This document shows positions 7,643-9,630 of a stretch of DNA of 9,630 bases, piece after piece. Within the stretch, counting starts at the first letter, position 1. The number at the start of each line of letters is the position of its first letter. The notes below the pieces were generated by a model. That model ran no database searches. It worked only from the letters and a program-made list of their open reading frames with translations, and was not told the DNA's origin. Made by a program: the position numbers and the translations under genes. The DNA is from Geobacteraceae bacterium (GTDB taxonomy: Bacteria > Desulfobacterota > Desulfuromonadia > Desulfuromonadales > Geopsychrobacteraceae): positions 1 to 9,630 of the forward strand of contig JAMOPE010000308.1 of NCBI GenBank assembly GCA_027064785.1, given 5' to 3'.

Positions 7643-8890
7643 ATGCGGGAAAAATGGGTTAAAAGCATTATCGTATTGTCGTTATTGAGTATTTTTAGCG
7701 TCACCAGCGTCTGGGCAGAAACCGTTTCTGTCGGTCACCTAGCTGATTTTACTGGTCCGACTGGGGGTGTCGGGGCCCATTATGGACCGGGAGTTATGGA
7801 TGCTCTGAACTATGTCAATCAGAATGGTGGGATTAACGGCAAGCAGATCAAGTTTGAGACCGTTGATTACTCCTACAAAGCTGACCGTGCTGTGGCAACC
7901 TACAAAAAGTGGAAATCGGGACTTAAGCCGATCGTTATTCAAGGCTGGGGAACGGCTGATACCGAGGCTCTGGTTAAGTTTATTGCCCGGGATAAGGTCA
8001 CCTACATGTCAGCGTCTTATTCCGGTCATTTGACCGATCCGACTGGAAAATCGTCCCGGACAAAAAATAAAGCCCCCTACAATTTCTTCTACGGTCCCTC
8101 GTACTCTGACGGTTGCCGTGGACTAGTACAGTGGGCAATGGACGATTGGAAAGCCAAAGGGAACACGGGACAGCCCAAGTTTGCTCACATGGGCGACAAC
8201 CACCCCTACCCGAATGCTCCTAAAGAAGCCTGCGGTGCTTACGCTAAAGAGCTCGGTTTTGAAATTTTGCCTGCTATCGTTTACTCGATGAAGCCGGCTG
8301 ATGCCAAAGCACAGTGTCTGTCATTGAAAGATTCGGCAGCTGATTACGCTTATCTCGGTAACACTTCTGGATCGAATATCTCCCTGGTGAAATCGTGTAA
8401 CACGGTTGGCGTGACGACCCAATTTCTTGCCAATATCTGGGGCTGGGACGAAAACGGGATCAATGCTGCTCAGGATGCCGGTGACGGTGTCGCTTGGGTT
8501 GTCGGTGGAACTCCGTGGAATGCCGGCGCCAGTGCTAATCCGGTTATGAAAGCAATCTCCGACGTGTCGGCTAAAAGCCCCGATCAATATCGTGGTCTGC
8601 ACTATGTCCGTGGCGTCTGTTCAACAATGTTCATGGTTGATGCCATGAAAATGGCCGATAAAAAGGGCGAATTGAACGGAACAGGCATTAAGAACGCACT
8701 TGAAAGTATGAAAGAGTATGTCCCCGAAGGTCTTGAGGGAATTTGTTTGCCATCAACCTGGACCCACGAAGACCATCGTGGCACCACTCTGGTTTCGGTT
8801 TACAAAAGCACCTATAACGGTGGTGATTTCAAAATGGAGAAGCAGGCAACAGTTGAAGTTCCCCGCCGTCCGGAATGGCTTGGCTGGTAA
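7643..8890 (+). CDS. livK: Periplasmic substrate-binding protein of the LIV-type importer
   Basis: This is the receptor that captures the substrate in the periplasm and delivers it to LivH-LivM. The 415-aa precursor has a signal peptide (MREKWVKS, then a hydrophobic core, cleavage likely after VWA at residue 25). The mature part opens ETVSVGHLADFTGPTGGVG, the first strand and ligand loop of the type-1 periplasmic-binding fold (Peripla_BP_6). It continues with a typical GINGKQIKFETVDYSYKADRA-type second strand region. It is longer than classical LivJ/LivK (about 345 mature residues). It contains six cysteines (158, 197, 225, 252, 326, 368), whereas classical members have a pair. Residues that would bind a free amino group and carboxylate cannot be assigned with confidence, so leucine-type specificity should not be assumed. 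The ligase in the operon points to an organic acid. The gene is set off by hairpins on both sides. Confidence 0.92.
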   Translation: MREKWVKSIIVLSLLSIFSVTSVWAETVSVGHLADFTGPTGGVGAHYGPGVMDALNYVNQNGGINGKQIKFETVDYSYKADRAVATYKKWKSGLKPIVIQGWGTADTEALVKFIARDKVTYMSASYSGHLTDPTGKSSRTKNKAPYNFFYGPSYSDGCRGLVQWAMDDWKAKGNTGQPKFAHMGDNHPYPNAPKEACGAYAKELGFEILPAIVYSMKPADAKAQCLSLKDSAADYAYLGNTSGSNISLVKSCNTVGVTTQFLANIWGWDENGINAAQDAGDGVAWVVGGTPWNAGASANPVMKAISDVSAKSPDQYRGLHYVRGVCSTMFMVDAMKMADKKGELNGTGIKNALESMKEYVPEGLEGICLPSTWTHEDHRGTTLVSVYKSTYNGGDFKMEKQATVEVPRRPEWLGW

Positions 8891-8900
8891 TGTTTTGTTG

Positions 8901-8999
8901 TTCCCTCTCCCTCAGGGAGAGGGCTAGGGTGAGGGGGGGGGCGTTTTGAAAGACCCCTCATCCGGCCTTTGGCCACCTTCTCCCAGCGGGAGAAGGGAA
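8901..8999. repeat. Inverted pair of REP-like palindromes (BIME-like)
   Basis: Two related GC-rich palindromes face each other. The left one is CCCTCTCCC (8903-8911), loop TCA, GGGAGAGGG (8915-8923), followed by GGGTGAGGGG. The right one is CCCCTCATCC (8954-8963), a GGCC-TTT-GGCC mini-hairpin (8964-8974), then CCTTCTCCC (8976-8984), loop AGC, GGGAGAAGG (8988-8996). Each forms a 9-bp stem. The units are imperfect reverse complements, and GGGTGAGGGG can also pair with CCCCTCATCC with one G-U. This matches the general pattern of interspersed intergenic palindromes (REP/BIME) common in proteobacteria. A nine-G run (8933-8941) lies between the arms. It sits directly after livK, where it could stabilise the 3' end or reduce read-through into livF. 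Confidence 0.8.
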
Positions 9000-9022
9000 T
9001 GTTTATAATTTTATTTAGAAAA

Positions 9023-9044
9023 GGGCGGTACTCCGGTGCCGCCC
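9023..9044 (+). other. Hairpin in the leader of livF
   Basis: GGGCGGTAC (9023-9031) pairs with GTGCCGCCC (9036-9044) around a four-base loop, nine pairs with one G-U. No T-run follows, so it is not a simple terminator. It lies about 28 bases before the livF start, leaving the Shine-Dalgarno (9063-9066) free. A TATAAT at 9004-9009 just upstream has no clear -35, so a separate livF promoter is unproven. Confidence 0.5.
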
Positions 9045-9072
9045 CGGTCGTTAAGAGTCACTGGAGAAATCT

Positions 9073-9630
9073 GTGAGTATCGAGTCTGAAAAGCCGGAAC
9101 CATTACTGATTCTCAATAATATTGAGGTCGTTTACGATGATGTTATTCTGGTATTACGGGGTGTCAGCCTTGAAGTGCCGAAGGGAGAGATCGTCACCCT
9201 GCTGGGACCCAACGGGGCCGGTAAGTCGACGACGCTTAAAGCAATCTCTGGTTTACTGGGGACCGAAGATGGAAAGGTCACCCGCGGTAGCATCCATTAT
9301 ATGGGCGAAGATATTGCCAACAGCGCTCCAGAGCAGATTGTGCGGCAGGGGATCTTTCAGGTGATGGAAGGTCGACGTATTATCGGCGATATGACGGTTC
9401 ACGAAAACCTCCGACTGGGGGCTTATATCCGTAAGGATCGGGAGATTAACGACGATATCGAAAAAGTTTATCACTATTTCCCTCGCCTCAAAGAACGAAC
9501 CGGGTTAGCCGGATACCTGTCCGGGGGAGAGCAGCAGATGCTGGCGATTGGGCGGTCTATGATGGCGCGTCCGAAAGTGATCCTTCTTGATGAACCTTCG
9601 ATGGGACTTTCTCCGGTTCTGGTCAAAGAA
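9073..9630 (+). CDS. livF: Branched-chain-type ABC importer ATPase, LivF family (3' end outside window)
   Basis: This is the second cytoplasmic ATPase of the importer; 186 codons are visible with no stop before the window edge. Seen: Walker A GPNGAGKST (45-53), EGRRIIGDMTVHENLRLGAY (the Q-loop to helical region typical of LivF), signature LSGGEQQ (149-155) and Walker B VILLDEP (169-175), followed by the D-loop-type SMGLSP. The start is read as GTG 9073, with GGAG at 9063-9066 six bases upstream. This gives a polar N-terminus about ten residues longer than classical LivF. The segment VVYDDVILVLRGVSLEVP differs from the common aromatic-plus-AL arrangement of E. coli-type LivF and may mark a subfamily. 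The 182-base gap from livK, with palindromes and a hairpin, is the longest inside the operon. About 50 residues would remain outside the window. Confidence 0.92.
   Translation, partial: MSIESEKPEPLLILNNIEVVYDDVILVLRGVSLEVPKGEIVTLLGPNGAGKSTTLKAISGLLGTEDGKVTRGSIHYMGEDIANSAPEQIVRQGIFQVMEGRRIIGDMTVHENLRLGAYIRKDREINDDIEKVYHYFPRLKERTGLAGYLSGGEQQMLAIGRSMMARPKVILLDEPSMGLSPVLVKE

Noticed and set aside
8901..8999. CRISPR-like or insertion-sequence end
   Set aside because: Only two diverged inverted units with no regular spacers, no transposase and no target duplication seen.
1..9630. A novel defence, mobile or RNA-guided system
   Set aside because: All long frames belong to recognisable housekeeping or transporter families, with no integrase, transposase, toxin, nuclease or tRNA gene seen on either strand.

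Overview
The window reads as an ordinary, fully coding stretch of a Gram-negative bacterial chromosome. All genes are on the + strand. The mix of genes suggests a deltaproteobacterium of the Desulfuromonadales/Geobacter type: a glutamine-dependent NAD synthetase next to rsmI, a TIGR03790-family exported protein, and a branched-chain-type (HAAT/LIV) ABC importer carrying its own acyl-CoA ligase. This placement is inferred from protein families and moderate GC content, not from a search.

Region 1 (1-2543) is a housekeeping block. It holds the 3' end of nadE, rsmI (16S rRNA 2'-O-ribose methyltransferase) whose GTG start overlaps the nadE stop, and a secreted protein of unknown function (TIGR03790-like). 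It closes with a strong intrinsic terminator built on a perfect 19-bp inverted repeat.

Region 2 (2544-2813) is an AT-rich noncoding leader with a candidate sigma-70 promoter and several small dyads. It has no convincing gene.

Region 3 (2814-9630, running off the edge) is one operon in the order livG, acyl-CoA ligase, livH, livM, livK, livF. LivH and LivM form the membrane channel, LivG and LivF are the two ATPases, and LivK is the periplasmic receptor. The AMP-forming ligase sits inside the operon with a one-base stop/start overlap to livG. This suggests that an imported carboxylic acid is activated to its CoA thioester on entry, rather than simple leucine/isoleucine/valine uptake. Small hairpins sit before livK and before livF. 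An inverted pair of REP-like palindromes lies in the livK-livF gap, where they could set the relative amounts of receptor and downstream message.

I did not find a clearly new defence, mobile or RNA-guided system. The points most worth a second look are the transporter-embedded ligase with its atypical C-terminal hinge motif, the inverted palindrome pair, the structured leader, and the TIGR03790 protein, which looks like a clan-CD (C25/gingipain-like) fold that may have lost its catalytic histidine.
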